The notes: generated from the letters alone by a model not told the origin. A stretch of DNA of 64,000 nt from an uncultured Eubacterium sp. (GCA_934351445.1 CAKRIZ010000002.1:123836-187835); one strand, 5' to 3'; positions 18,548 to 26,984 are shown, counted from the first letter of the stretch. Numbers and translations are program-made.

Positions 18548-20284
18548 CTAAATCATTTTCTGGATCATGCCAAGCACTTTCGCTCCGAGTTCTTTTGATT
18601 TGCCTTCAGCATCCTCTAAAGACGTTCCCTTGACTCCCAGATAGAACTTTACCTTGGGCTCCGTACCGGAAGGTCTCACACATACCCACGCATCATCCGT
18701 GAGCTCATAATAGAGCACATTGGATGCCGGAAGTCCGGTCGGTGTCTCCTTGCCAGTCGCTGCATCCGTGATCACACCAGTCTTATAATCACGCACGGCT
18801 GTTACCGTATATCCGCCGATCTCCTTCGGCGCCTCTGCGCGCAGCGTGTTCATGATCTCCTGGATCTTTGCCAGACCTTCAATACCCTTTAAGGTGATAG
18901 ACTCTACATGGTCATTGTAGTAGCCATAACGCTCGTACATCCCGATCATTGCATCCCACAAAGTCATGTTTTTAGTCTTATAATAAGCTGCTGCCTCACA
19001 CAAGGTCATAGATGCAACGACTGCATCCTTATCACGTGCATAAGTGCCGGTCAGACAGCCGTAGCTCTCCTCCATGCCGAACAGATATGTGCCTTTTCCC
19101 TCAGTCTCAAACTTTAAGATCTGCTGTCCGATAAACTTGAATCCGGTCAATACTTCGATCAGCTGGATACCGTAATATTTTGCGATCGCATCTGCCATAT
19201 TTGTTGACACAATTGACTTAATAAATGCGCCGTCCGCAGGCAGGAAGCCGTCGCGCTCCTTGCGCTGGCTGATCACATAGTCCCCAATCAGGCATCCGGA
19301 CATATTTCCGGTCAGTGAATGATACTCACCGGTCTTGGAATCCTTGACATAGACACCAAGGCGGTCTGCATCCGGATCTGTGGCGAGGATTAAGTCTGCA
19401 TTTACTTTCTCGCCGAGTTTCAGTCCCAGTTCGAACGCTTCCTCTGTCTCCGGATTTGGATAGCTGACAGTCGGGAAATCACCATTGGGCAGCTCCTGTT
19501 CAGGTACAACATATACCTTTGTAAAACCAAGTTCCTTCAATACACGGCGCACCGGGATATTTCCGGTTCCGTGAAGCGGTGTGTAAACAATCGTCAGGTC
19601 ATCTTTGACCGCATCGATGCAATCCTGATGAAGCACAAGACTCTTTAACTCTGCAATATAAGGATCATCGATATCTGCACCGATCTGCTGATACATACCG
19701 GCTGCGACCGCAGCATCCTTGTCCATCGTCTTGACTGTCGCATAATCTGTGACCTTCTTTACCTCATCCATGATGCCGGTATCATGAGGCGGTGTGATCT
19801 GTGCGCCATCTTCCCAATATACTTTATATCCATTATACTCAGGCGGATTATGGCTGGCTGTGATATTGATACCGGCGATACATCCGAGCCTGCGTACTGC
19901 ATAAGACAGCTCCGGTGTCGGACGCAGGCTCTCGAATACATATGCCTTGATGCCATTTGCAGCCAGGCAAAGCGCTGCCTCATCCGCAAATTCCGGTGAC
20001 ATATGGCGGGAATCAAACGCGATTGCTACTCCCTTGCCCTCACCACCTACACTGAGGATATAATTTGCCAGTCCCTGAGTTGCTTTGCGCACGGTGTAGA
20101 TATTCATACGGTTTGTACCTGCACCGATGACCCCACGCAGTCCTGCCGTACCGAATTCCAGATCCATGTAAAAACGATCCTCGATCTCCTTCTCATCCCC
20201 TGCGATCGCTTTCAATTCGGCCTTTGTCTCCTCATCAAAATACGGATTGTCCAGCCACTGCCCATACATTGCCTTGTAGTCCAT
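18548..20284 (-). CDS. Phosphoglucomutase / phosphomannomutase
   Basis: A 578-residue alpha-D-phosphohexomutase that interconverts glucose 6-phosphate and glucose 1-phosphate. The catalytic phosphoserine loop NITASHNPPEYNGYKVYW, the magnesium loop ATDPDADRLG, the sugar-binding GMEESYG and the phosphate-binding RPSGTEPKVKFY are all present. Length and style match the PgcA-type enzymes of Firmicutes. It links the glucose 1-phosphate made by cellobiose phosphorylase and used by GlgC/GlgD elsewhere in this window to central metabolism. Confidence 0.95.
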   Translation of the reverse strand: MDYKAMYGQWLDNPYFDEETKAELKAIAGDEKEIEDRFYMDLEFGTAGLRGVIGAGTNRMNIYTVRKATQGLANYILSVGGEGKGVAIAFDSRHMSPEFADEAALCLAANGIKAYVFESLRPTPELSYAVRRLGCIAGINITASHNPPEYNGYKVYWEDGAQITPPHDTGIMDEVKKVTDYATVKTMDKDAAVAAGMYQQIGADIDDPYIAELKSLVLHQDCIDAVKDDLTIVYTPLHGTGNIPVRRVLKELGFTKVYVVPEQELPNGDFPTVSYPNPETEEAFELGLKLGEKVNADLILATDPDADRLGVYVKDSKTGEYHSLTGNMSGCLIGDYVISQRKERDGFLPADGAFIKSIVSTNMADAIAKYYGIQLIEVLTGFKFIGQQILKFETEGKGTYLFGMEESYGCLTGTYARDKDAVVASMTLCEAAAYYKTKNMTLWDAMIGMYERYGYYNDHVESITLKGIEGLAKIQEIMNTLRAEAPKEIGGYTVTAVRDYKTGVITDAATGKETPTGLPASNVLYYELTDDAWVCVRPSGTEPKVKFYLGVKGTSLEDAEGKSKELGAKVLGMIQKMI

Positions 20285-20371
20285 GTGTTTTCCTCCTATA
20301 TACTTCTTTTTGTTTTATTTTTTATTTCAGTGACCGCAGAACAGCAGGCTCTGCGACCGCCTTTTTGCACA

Positions 20372-21721
20372 TTAATTCTGGCTGTCTGCCAGCGATTTGA
20401 TCAGATCTCCGATCGTATCCAGATAATCACTGTAGGAATCACCCGTACTGCTTGTTCCGCTGCCGGATATGAGACTGTCACTCCCGCTGCCTGTTCCGGT
20501 TGTCCCAGTCGTATCGGTTGTATTTGTTGTATTCGTTGTAGTATCTCCGGTAATATGCGACATCCCATCCGTCTGCGAAGTATCTGATTCTGATGCCGCC
20601 TGTGAATCCTGTGTACCTGAACCCTGCGACGAGGTATCGCCCTCATCTGCCGTATCCGTGCCATTCCCATTATCTGAGAGCTGTGGCTCGCCTATATCGA
20701 TCACGGCTTCTTCTGAATGGATCACCAGCTGTCTCTCCCACGTCTCGTAGCCATCCGCAATGACCGTGAGCTGATACACACCGTACCGCAGTTCCACCGG
20801 TTTCCCGTAATTGATCTCATCTCCGTTTATATACAACAATGCATCCGGTACATGTACCGCAAATGTCACCTGACACATTTTCGGACCTTCACCTTTATAT
20901 TCATCCAGATCAACCATTGTGGTTTCCGAGCGTTTAACCTGAACGATCTTCGTATCTCCATAGCCATCATTGGCCACTGACAGCTCGTACCGCCCCTCTG
21001 GCACTTCCAGCGTCATATCCGGCGTGACTTTCGCATAGATCTTTGTCCCGAGACTGATCCAGCCGCCCTCAAACAGTTCTGTATTAGACAATACGATCGT
21101 GCCATGTCCCTGTACAACCTGAATGGATAAAATCTGCTTGTCCTGCCCCTGCACGCGGATCACATCATTTTCCCCAATCTGTGAGATCGATATCTCCTGA
21201 TCATCAGAAAAAACTCTCAGATACTGATCGTATCTGTATTTTGTCTCTCCGATCACGAGCATGCCGATCGACTGGTCAATCGAAAAACGAGTGATATTAT
21301 CCTGATACCATACCTGCGAAGCGAGCCGGATACTGGTCAGCTTAGCCTCACTGTCCAACTCACCAACCGTCACAATATTCCCCGGTTTTAACCGATCCAG
21401 TGAGACATACTGACCGTGTTCATCCAGGATCTGTGTCGCCTGGGTATAGCCATACTGCACGGTGCGCAGTGAATCCGTCAGCCCCAGACCAATCAGCTTA
21501 TTCTTTTTATCCAGATGGATGATCACGTAAATCTGCGTATCCGATGCATTGTCCGTCACATATGTTTCGTCTGCCCCGTCCTCTTCATCCGGCGCACCCG
21601 CATCGGTGGGTGCATACTGATCCATCGATATGCTCCCGCCGGTATCTGCACGTTTTCCGCAGCCGCACAGTAGCAGCGCCATGACTGCAATGACCATCAT
21701 TCGTAAAAAATGCTTATTCAT
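20372..21721 (-). CDS. Lipoprotein with PEGA domains
   Basis: A 449-residue exported lipoprotein with lipobox LLCGC (Cys21). Two PEGA-like domains can be read: one near GTKIYAKVTPDMTLEVPEGRY, the other near ALLYINGDEINYGKPVELRYGVYQLTVIADGYETW. PEGA domains are surface beta-sandwich modules of uncertain ligand. The last 100 residues are a low-complexity Ser/Thr/Gly/Asp tail with Asn-Thr-Thr repeats. The start lacks a strong Shine-Dalgarno site. It begins 15 bp after the CotS-type gene, so the two are probably cotranscribed. The role is unknown; envelope or spore-surface function is only a guess. Confidence 0.75.
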   Translation of the reverse strand: MNKHFLRMMVIAVMALLLCGCGKRADTGGSISMDQYAPTDAGAPDEEDGADETYVTDNASDTQIYVIIHLDKKNKLIGLGLTDSLRTVQYGYTQATQILDEHGQYVSLDRLKPGNIVTVGELDSEAKLTSIRLASQVWYQDNITRFSIDQSIGMLVIGETKYRYDQYLRVFSDDQEISISQIGENDVIRVQGQDKQILSIQVVQGHGTIVLSNTELFEGGWISLGTKIYAKVTPDMTLEVPEGRYELSVANDGYGDTKIVQVKRSETTMVDLDEYKGEGPKMCQVTFAVHVPDALLYINGDEINYGKPVELRYGVYQLTVIADGYETWERQLVIHSEEAVIDIGEPQLSDNGNGTDTADEGDTSSQGSGTQDSQAASESDTSQTDGMSHITGDTTTNTTNTTDTTGTTGTGSGSDSLISGSGTSSTGDSYSDYLDTIGDLIKSLADSQN

Positions 21722-21736
21722 ACGCCATATTATATA

Positions 21737-22705
21737 CTATTTCACCAGATAAAACAACATGGATAAAAACTCCTCGCGCTTTGTTTCCTGTTCAAAAATG
21801 CGCTGCAGCTTCTCTATATCGCGCTGTGAGACCCATGTTTTACGCGCATTGTAATAATGATTCACGATCTTCCAGTATTTCTCCGGGTACAGCAGCCTCA
21901 GATAGAGCTGCTGCAGTTCCCACTGTTCCAGATGCCGCACACTGTTATAGGCCATGATCATATCCATGCCCAGCCCACTGTTCCAATTGTGCTTCTCCAG
22001 GATTTTCCGCACAAAGTTCGTCAGATCACTGATACACAGACCATAATGCAGCTTGTCAAATCCGGTCACCGCCAGTCCGTCTCTGGTAAACAACAGATTG
22101 TGCTGGTTAAAATCACCGTGGCACAATTGGAGGGCGCCATCCGGCACCTGCGCCTCTGTCTCCAGCTGCAGCACCTGCTGCGCCTGCGCCATATAGTGCC
22201 CGTAGCTTTTTAAAAATTCACTCTCAAAGGCATTCTTTTTCTTTTTTGCGCGCACATAATTGCGTACTTTTTTCAGTTCACGTGTATGTTTCCCGGCATA
22301 ATCTTCCGGTTTGGACGACACAGCCACCTGCGTCTGTGTTTCACAGCCGCACAGCAGCTGATGCATCTGTGCGAGATGCTTTGTGACTATCAGCAGTTCC
22401 TTCGTATTCTTTGTGTCACACTCGCGTCCCTGATATGTCTTACGCAAAAAATAGTTCACACCGTCAATATCCGTATACATCAGTGTACCCTCTGCCGTGC
22501 GCACCAGCTCCTCTGTGAGGAACTGATGCCCCTTCAGGTCACGCAGCACCTCATCCAGCAGCTCCAGACGCCGGAGCGAGCCATGATATTCTTTCAGCAG
22601 ATAGATCCCCTCGTTGTCCGTACACAAGATCGACCCACGGCCCTTCATATTTCCTGTAAATTCTTTTGGATATGCACTTAGGATCTGTTCTGCCCGATAA
22701 TACAT
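21737..22705 (-). CDS. CotS-family spore coat kinase-like protein
   Basis: A 322-residue protein with an aminoglycoside-phosphotransferase-like kinase fold. The small lobe contains YLLKEYHGSLRRLELLDEVL, and the catalytic loop is LCHGDFNQHNLLF. GFDKLHYGLCISDLTNFVRK replaces the usual metal-binding motif. This pattern matches the CotS/CotI/YutH group found in spore formers, where members are coat-associated. The ATG at 22705 has GGAGGGG upstream; the upstream Met of the open frame lies inside that site. The catalytic loop keeps H-G-D and N, so activity is possible. Confidence 0.82.
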   Translation of the reverse strand: MYYRAEQILSAYPKEFTGNMKGRGSILCTDNEGIYLLKEYHGSLRRLELLDEVLRDLKGHQFLTEELVRTAEGTLMYTDIDGVNYFLRKTYQGRECDTKNTKELLIVTKHLAQMHQLLCGCETQTQVAVSSKPEDYAGKHTRELKKVRNYVRAKKKKNAFESEFLKSYGHYMAQAQQVLQLETEAQVPDGALQLCHGDFNQHNLLFTRDGLAVTGFDKLHYGLCISDLTNFVRKILEKHNWNSGLGMDMIMAYNSVRHLEQWELQQLYLRLLYPEKYWKIVNHYYNARKTWVSQRDIEKLQRIFEQETKREEFLSMLFYLVK

Positions 22706-22811
22706 AAAAATCCCCTCCATCAGATGAAAATGACACCGTTACTTTCCGTGTCCCTTTCATCCTATGAAGGGGAATGATAAAATATTCATCGCCAAACCAT
22801 GTTCCCACAGT

Positions 22812-24152
22812 CTAAGCAGTTCCACTATGACCTGTCCGGACGACCTCCAGCAGATATTCCCTTGTATTCTTCTCCGGCTGCTCTAATACCAGCTGCAGCA
22901 GCATATCGAGACACACGCCGATCTGTTTGCCCTGTGGCACGCCCTCTGCGAGCAGATCCGCACCGTTTACGGCGAGATCCCGGATGCACAGGCACTGCTT
23001 TTTCTCCAGAATCTGTGTATACAATGCCTCATAATCATCGACATAACGCAGCTTCTCCTCCCGCTGATAATCGCTCTGTGCCAGAATGTCTGCACGTTTA
23101 ACTGCAAAAATATCCGGATACTGTGCGCTGCCGATGCGATATACTGCGCGTCTGACTCCACGCTCGTCCAAAGGCGGATTATCATCATGCCAGCGGATCA
23201 GCTGCGTGACACGTGCGGTCGTTTCATTATCCAGCTTCAACCGCCGCAGGATCATGCGCGCCATCCGGGCTCCCTGCGCCGGATGTCCGTGGAAATGGTC
23301 GATGCCGGCTTCATCCGTTGTCTTGCACTGTGGCTTGGCTACATCATGCAGCAGCATCGTCAGCCGCAGCACCTTATCTGCCTCTACATATGCCAGACTG
23401 TGCAGCGTATGCTCCCCGACACTATAACAATGATGTGGGTTCTTCTGCCGGGTCTGCATCATGGCATCCAGTTCCGGCAGAAAATGCCTGCTAAGACCTG
23501 TCTCATAAAAGACGCGTACTGCGTCTGGATGCGCACTGGTGAGTGTTTTCAACAGTTCGGTCTGTATGCGCTCCGCACTGATCCTGCTGATTGTATCTGC
23601 CAGCATATGGACGGCCTCTAAGGTCTGCCCATCGATCGTGAAACCGAGCTGTGCACTGAACCGGACCGCACGCATCATGCGCAGTGCGTCCTCAGAAAAA
23701 CGCTCCTTCGGTTCTCCGACACAGCGGATGATCCCGCGCTCCAGATCTTCTTTTCCTTCAAATAAGTCAACCAGCCCATTTGTCTCATTATACGCCATGG
23801 CATTGATCGTAAAATCACGGCGCATCAGATCTTCCTTCAGATTGCCGGTAAAGCTGACCGCTTTTGGATGCCGGCCATCCTCGTACTCCCCATCAATCCG
23901 GTAAGTCGTCACCTCATAGCCGATATGATCCAGCATGACAGTCACAGTTCCGTGCTGCAGCCCGGTATCGATCGTGCGGCGAAATAGTTCCTTTACCTGA
24001 AGCGGGCGCGCATTCGTGGTGATATCCCAGTCCTGCGGCTCCCGCCCCAGCAGTGCATCACGCACACACCCGCCGACCGCATAGCCCTCAAAACCGGCCG
24101 CCTCTAACGTATGCAGTATATAAGTTACATGTTCGGGTAGTCTAATCTTCAT
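22812..24152 (-). CDS. cca: CCA tRNA nucleotidyltransferase with HD domain
   Basis: A 446-residue class II enzyme that adds or repairs the CCA end of tRNAs. The nucleotidyltransferase head has GYAVGGCVRDALLG and DWDITTNARP. RRDFTINAMAYN and RFSEDALRMMRAVRFSAQLGF follow. A C-terminal HD domain starts at HHCYSVGEHTLHSL with LLHDVAKP. The start is 3 bp after the proS stop, so the gene probably reads through from the T-box-controlled proS transcript. Confidence 0.94.
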   Translation of the reverse strand: MKIRLPEHVTYILHTLEAAGFEGYAVGGCVRDALLGREPQDWDITTNARPLQVKELFRRTIDTGLQHGTVTVMLDHIGYEVTTYRIDGEYEDGRHPKAVSFTGNLKEDLMRRDFTINAMAYNETNGLVDLFEGKEDLERGIIRCVGEPKERFSEDALRMMRAVRFSAQLGFTIDGQTLEAVHMLADTISRISAERIQTELLKTLTSAHPDAVRVFYETGLSRHFLPELDAMMQTRQKNPHHCYSVGEHTLHSLAYVEADKVLRLTMLLHDVAKPQCKTTDEAGIDHFHGHPAQGARMARMILRRLKLDNETTARVTQLIRWHDDNPPLDERGVRRAVYRIGSAQYPDIFAVKRADILAQSDYQREEKLRYVDDYEALYTQILEKKQCLCIRDLAVNGADLLAEGVPQGKQIGVCLDMLLQLVLEQPEKNTREYLLEVVRTGHSGTA

Positions 24153-24155
24153 ATT

Positions 24156-25595
24156 TTAATATGCTTTACCCCAGAATACGAGCTTCTTGGCAGGCTTTCC
24201 ACAGCATACACATACATCGGAGATCTGCTCCTGCTCAAACGGCATACAACGTGAAGTAGCTGTCGTCTCTTCCTTAATCTTGTCTTCACATGCCTGATCG
24301 CCACACCACATTGCGCGGATGAATCCGGGTTTGTGCTCTACTGCATCCTTGAATGCGCCATATGTCACAACATCCGTGATATGTGAATCACGATGCGCCT
24401 TGGCACGCGCAAACATCTCCTGCTGGATCGTCTCTAACAACTCCGGCAGCTTTGCGGCTGCTTCATCTAACTGCATCACGATCTTTTCTCTCGTATCACG
24501 GCGTACGACCACGCACTGACCAGCCTCAATATCCTTCGGTCCGAGTTCGATACGCACCGGGATACCACGCATCTCCTGCTCAGAGAACTTCCATCCGGGT
24601 GACTTGTCTGAATCGTCTAAACGTGAGCGGATACCATTTGCCTGAAGTGCTGCAAGCAGTTCATTCGCCTTATCCAATACACCCTCTGCCTGCTGACGGA
24701 TCGGAATGATCATCGCCTGCACCGGTGCAATATGCGGCGGCAGCTTGAGGCCGGAGTCATCGCCATGTACCATGATGATCGCACCGATCAATCGTGTTGT
24801 CATACCCCAGGATGTCTGGAACGGATGAACGAGCTGGTTATTCTTGTCTGTATAAGTGATATCGAATGCTTTGGCAAATCCGTCACCGAAGTTGTGGCTC
24901 GTACCGGACTGCAATGCCTTTCCATCATGCATCAATGCCTCGATCGTATATGTTGCCTCTGCTCCTGCGAACTTCTCTTTTTCAGTTTTCTGACCCTTAA
25001 TCACAGGGATCGCCAGCTCATTTTCGAGGAAATCTGCATATACATCCAGCATCTGCAGTGTGCGCTCCTGCGCTTCTTCTGCGGTCGCGTGGATCGTATG
25101 GCCTTCCTGCCACAGGAACTCACGTGAGCGCAGGAAAGGTCTTGTCTCCTTCTCCCAACGTACAACCGAGCACCACTGGTTGTAGTTTTTCGGCAGGTCG
25201 CGGTAGGACTGGATCAGGTTCTTGTAAAAATCACAGAATAATGTTTCAGATGTCGGACGCACGCACAGACGCTCCTGCAGCGGCTGCAGGCCACCATGTG
25301 TCACCCATGCTACCTCAGGTGCGAATCCCTCAACATGATCCTTTTCCTTCTCGAGCAGGCTCTCCGGGATGAACAGCGGCATATATACATTCTCTACGCC
25401 GGTCTCTTTAAAACGGCGGTCAAGCTCCTTCTGGATGTTCTCCCAGATTGCGTAACCTGCCGGTTTGATGATCATGCAGCCTTTGACAGACGAATAGTCG
25501 ATCAGCTCTGCTTTCTTGACAACATCGGTGTACCACTGTGCAAAATCTTCCTCCATCGAGGTGATCTGCTCTACTAATTTCTTTTCTTTTGCCAT
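24156..25595 (-). CDS. proS: Prolyl-tRNA synthetase (short, archaeal/eukaryotic type)
   Basis: A 479-residue class II ProRS that charges tRNA-Pro. It is the short type without the bacterial editing insertion: motif 2 is [21 protein letters not shown], motif 3 is near [20 protein letters not shown], and the C-terminus has a zinc-ribbon-like CGDQAC...CVCCGKPA and ends in a terminal Tyr (WGKAY), typical of this type. The start has AAGGAG 8 bases upstream. A T-box leader lies about 400 bp upstream, with a repeat-filled spacer between it and the start. Confidence 0.95.
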   Translation of the reverse strand: MAKEKKLVEQITSMEEDFAQWYTDVVKKAELIDYSSVKGCMIIKPAGYAIWENIQKELDRRFKETGVENVYMPLFIPESLLEKEKDHVEGFAPEVAWVTHGGLQPLQERLCVRPTSETLFCDFYKNLIQSYRDLPKNYNQWCSVVRWEKETRPFLRSREFLWQEGHTIHATAEEAQERTLQMLDVYADFLENELAIPVIKGQKTEKEKFAGAEATYTIEALMHDGKALQSGTSHNFGDGFAKAFDITYTDKNNQLVHPFQTSWGMTTRLIGAIIMVHGDDSGLKLPPHIAPVQAMIIPIRQQAEGVLDKANELLAALQANGIRSRLDDSDKSPGWKFSEQEMRGIPVRIELGPKDIEAGQCVVVRRDTREKIVMQLDEAAAKLPELLETIQQEMFARAKAHRDSHITDVVTYGAFKDAVEHKPGFIRAMWCGDQACEDKIKEETTATSRCMPFEQEQISDVCVCCGKPAKKLVFWGKAY

Positions 25596-25624
25596 GACTT
25601 TTCTCCTTCTATTTGTGTGATTTA

Positions 25625-25701
25625 TTAGGTGTTTGCGAAGCTATTTAATCATCGGGCTATCTGGCTGTGGGCGCAGTCGTATTCTGATCAAACTGCTCCG
25701 A
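25625..25701. repeat. 77-bp leader repeat, copy 1
   Basis: 71 of 77 bases match the sequence at 63924-64000. Both copies lie about 30-35 bp upstream of a minus-strand start codon (proS here, a ferredoxin gene there) in the same orientation. A second GTTTGCGAAAC occurs 95 bp further on, at 25720-25740. Confidence 0.8.
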
Positions 25702-25750
25702 TTGCCCTGCATCATATACTGTTTGCGAAACATTTTGGCGAGTGAATTGG

Positions 25751-25970
25751 GCATGCAAGCACTATCAACTCAGATGCAGAAGTAGCAGCGCGAGCAAAGG
25801 CGTGTCTGATTTTGCTGCCTTTGCACGATGGAGAGGAGACTCGTAACTCGTGGAAGCCTCTGCTGAACACGAGTTAGGTTTTTCCGAGGCTCATCGGAAT
25901 GGTTCGTGCAATGAAAGCAAAACAGACATGCTTGCGGGAGCTGCGACCTCTTAACAATGTGCTTGCATGC
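25751..25970. repeat. 220-bp imperfect palindrome in the proS leader
   Basis: The outer arms GCATGCAAGCAC (25751-25762) and GTGCTTGCATGC (25959-25970) are perfect complements. Inside, a long stretch around 25793-25836 is complementary with mismatches to 25905-25945, and AACTCGTG/CACGAGTT lies near the centre. As RNA this would fold into one long hairpin between the T-box terminator and proS. I see no reading frame in it. Confidence 0.7.
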
Positions 25971-25989
25971 AGGATTCTCCTATCAAATA

Positions 25990-26330
25990 GAAAAACCACC
26001 GGACAGATCATTCCCTGCAGGGACCGATCTGCTCGGCGGTACCACCCTTGTTCATATACGCAACTATCATTCCATTACATATATACACTCAACTATCTTT
26101 AACGCAGACATTACGTTATGCTTCCCTGTCCTTTTATAAAACTATGGCAGCTCGCACAATGCTCCAAGGCAGGTTCCAAAACCTGTTTCCGAAGATCTCT
26201 CAGCCTATGATCTGTCATCGAATCTTTTCTTAATAAAATCTTCTCTCATAGAATCTTCTCTCTGTAAGGCACATCTGTTTTGTACTAGTCCTTTTCAAAG
26301 CAGCTTATTTATCTTATTGTCTCATCAATT
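25990..26330 (-). ncRNA. T-box riboswitch leader of proS
   Basis: On the minus strand the T-box core AGGGTGGTACCGCC is at 26035-26048. It overlaps a strong terminator: ACC.CCG.GCAGATC..TCCC pairs with GGGA..GATCTG.CCGG.GGT, followed by T residues ending near 25990. Upstream are GAGAGA and a purine-rich stem I region. A CCT codon at 26171-26173, in GGAACCTGCCTTGGAGC, is in the expected place for a proline specifier followed by a purine. Uncharged tRNA-Pro would stabilise the antiterminator and switch on proS. The exact stem I fold was not drawn. Confidence 0.9.
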
Positions 26331-26336
26331 TCTTAT

Positions 26337-26364
26337 TTTATAACCGTTTGACGCGGATTGTCAA
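26337..26364 (-). promoter_or_regulatory. Promoter of the T-box leader
   Basis: On the minus strand TTGACA (26359-26364) and TATAAA (26337-26342) are separated by 16 bp. Transcription would begin near 26330. Confidence 0.75.
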
Positions 26365-26393
26365 CCATTATCATTTTTTCATAGTAAAAACTT

Positions 26394-26549
26394 TAACAGT
26401 TCAGCCCTCGCCATTGTTACTGTTCACTCGTACCTCGTTCCAGTAACGGATTTTGCCGATGCTTCGCATTCCAAATCGGCAAAATTTGCCACCACCACTG
26501 TATCATACGGCATTTTCAGTTCAGAAAATGCCTGCCTGTGAACAGTGAC
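26394..26549. repeat. Hairpin-rich element with terminal inverted repeats
   Basis: Begins with TAACAGTTCAGCC, the same terminal sequence as the 35844 element. Within it GTTACTGTTCAC (26416-26427) and GTGAACAGTGAC (26538-26549) are inverted with one mismatch. Two perfect internal hairpins lie at 26450-26485 (ATTTTGCCGAT) and 26509-26532 (GGCATTTTC). Bases 26416-26447 are an exact reverse complement of 28497-28528. It looks like a small non-coding mobile or recombined element. Confidence 0.6.
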
Positions 26550-26588
26550 CCCCATTCATTGAAAACCGGGTGGGAGTATTTCTTTGCC

Positions 26589-26617
26589 TTGTATGCAAAC
26601 ATATATTCTGGTATAAT
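26589..26617 (+). promoter_or_regulatory. Promoter of the 32-aa peptide mRNA
   Basis: TTGTAT (26589-26594) and a perfect TATAAT (26612-26617) are separated by 17 bp. Transcription should start near 26624, giving a leader of about 105 bases. Confidence 0.75.
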
Positions 26618-26653
26618 GACCATAAGGTGCTGCCGATAACGGTAGGACGGTTC

Positions 26654-26721
26654 TCTCCATTCTGGGAGTACAAGCCCAGTTTACATAGATGGTAAGTTGT
26701 GCCCAAGCTGCAGAAAGGAGA
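26654..26721 (+). promoter_or_regulatory. Possible Shine-Dalgarno-masking pairing in the peptide mRNA leader
   Basis: TCTCCATTCT (26654-26663) can pair at 9 of 10 positions with AGAAAGGAGA (26712-26721), which contains the ribosome site of the 32-aa peptide. A small hairpin CTGGG/CCCAG lies between the two arms. The pairing would hide the ribosome site. Confidence 0.5.
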
Positions 26722-26729
26722 TTTTGCCA

Positions 26730-26828
26730 ATGATAACTTTGTCATATGAGGCATTGATCGCGCTGGTCGCTTTATGCGGTGGTGCCGGTTACATGCTCGG
26801 TAGAGATATTCAGAAAGCAAAAAAGTAA
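26730..26828 (+). CDS. 32-aa hydrophobic peptide, candidate type I toxin
   Basis: A 32-residue peptide with AAAGGAGA 8 bases before its ATG. Residues 6-23 (YEALIALVALCGGAGYML) form one membrane-length hydrophobic segment, followed by a charged tail GRDIQKAKK. It has its own near-consensus promoter and a terminator whose stem includes its stop codon. A divergent-origin, convergently transcribed non-coding RNA faces it across that terminator. Size, one membrane segment, basic tail and layout resemble type I toxins such as Fst or the holin-like small toxins of Firmicutes; the YEAL start is shared with some of the latter as I recall them. No family is proven. An ordinary small membrane protein is possible. 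Confidence 0.65.
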   Translation: MITLSYEALIALVALCGGAGYMLGRDIQKAKK

Positions 26829-26866
26829 TCGTCCACGCCAATGGAATAACGATTACTTTTGCTTTT
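26819..26866. terminator. Shared bidirectional terminator of the small convergent cassette
   Basis: AAAAGTAATCGT (26821-26832) and ACGATTACTTTT (26849-26860) form a perfect 12-bp stem around a 16-base loop, with A and T runs on the two sides. It can end both the peptide mRNA and the facing RNA. Confidence 0.8.
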
Positions 26867-26922
26867 ACAAAATAATTTAAATTTCAGAGCAACCGTCTTG
26901 TTTAACGGCAGCACCTTCTGTT
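26821..26922 (-). ncRNA. Short non-coding RNA facing the 32-aa peptide gene
   Basis: Predicted from a consensus promoter (26929-26957) and the shared terminator; length about 100 bases. No start codon with a ribosome site is seen in it. Its 5' end (AAGGTGCTGCCG...ACGGTTGCTCT) closely resembles the 5' end of the peptide mRNA (26624-26656); both can fold into a CCG/CGG hairpin whose arms can also pair between the two RNAs. Its 3' part is fully complementary to the 3' end of the peptide mRNA. It is probably the antitoxin RNA. Confidence 0.6.
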
Positions 26923-26928
26923 AAGAGC

Positions 26929-26957
26929 ATATTAGCACAATCTAGTTAAAATGTCAA
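26929..26957 (-). promoter_or_regulatory. Promoter of the facing non-coding RNA
   Basis: On the minus strand a perfect TTGACA (26952-26957) and TAATAT (26929-26934) are separated by 17 bp. It reads away from the MATE gene into the peptide cassette, and there is no protein gene to serve before the terminator. Confidence 0.75.
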
Positions 26958-26984
26958 AATCATCTTGAGAACACCTCTCCCAGT

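Noticed and set aside
20440-20560. Tandem repeat or CRISPR-like array
   Set aside because: The repetitive look comes from Thr/Asn/Ser/Gly codons in the tail of the PEGA lipoprotein; there are no regular spacers.
26521-26841. 106-codon minus-strand frame across the small cassette
   Set aside because: It runs through a promoter, a terminator and hairpins on the opposite strand and has no ribosome site.
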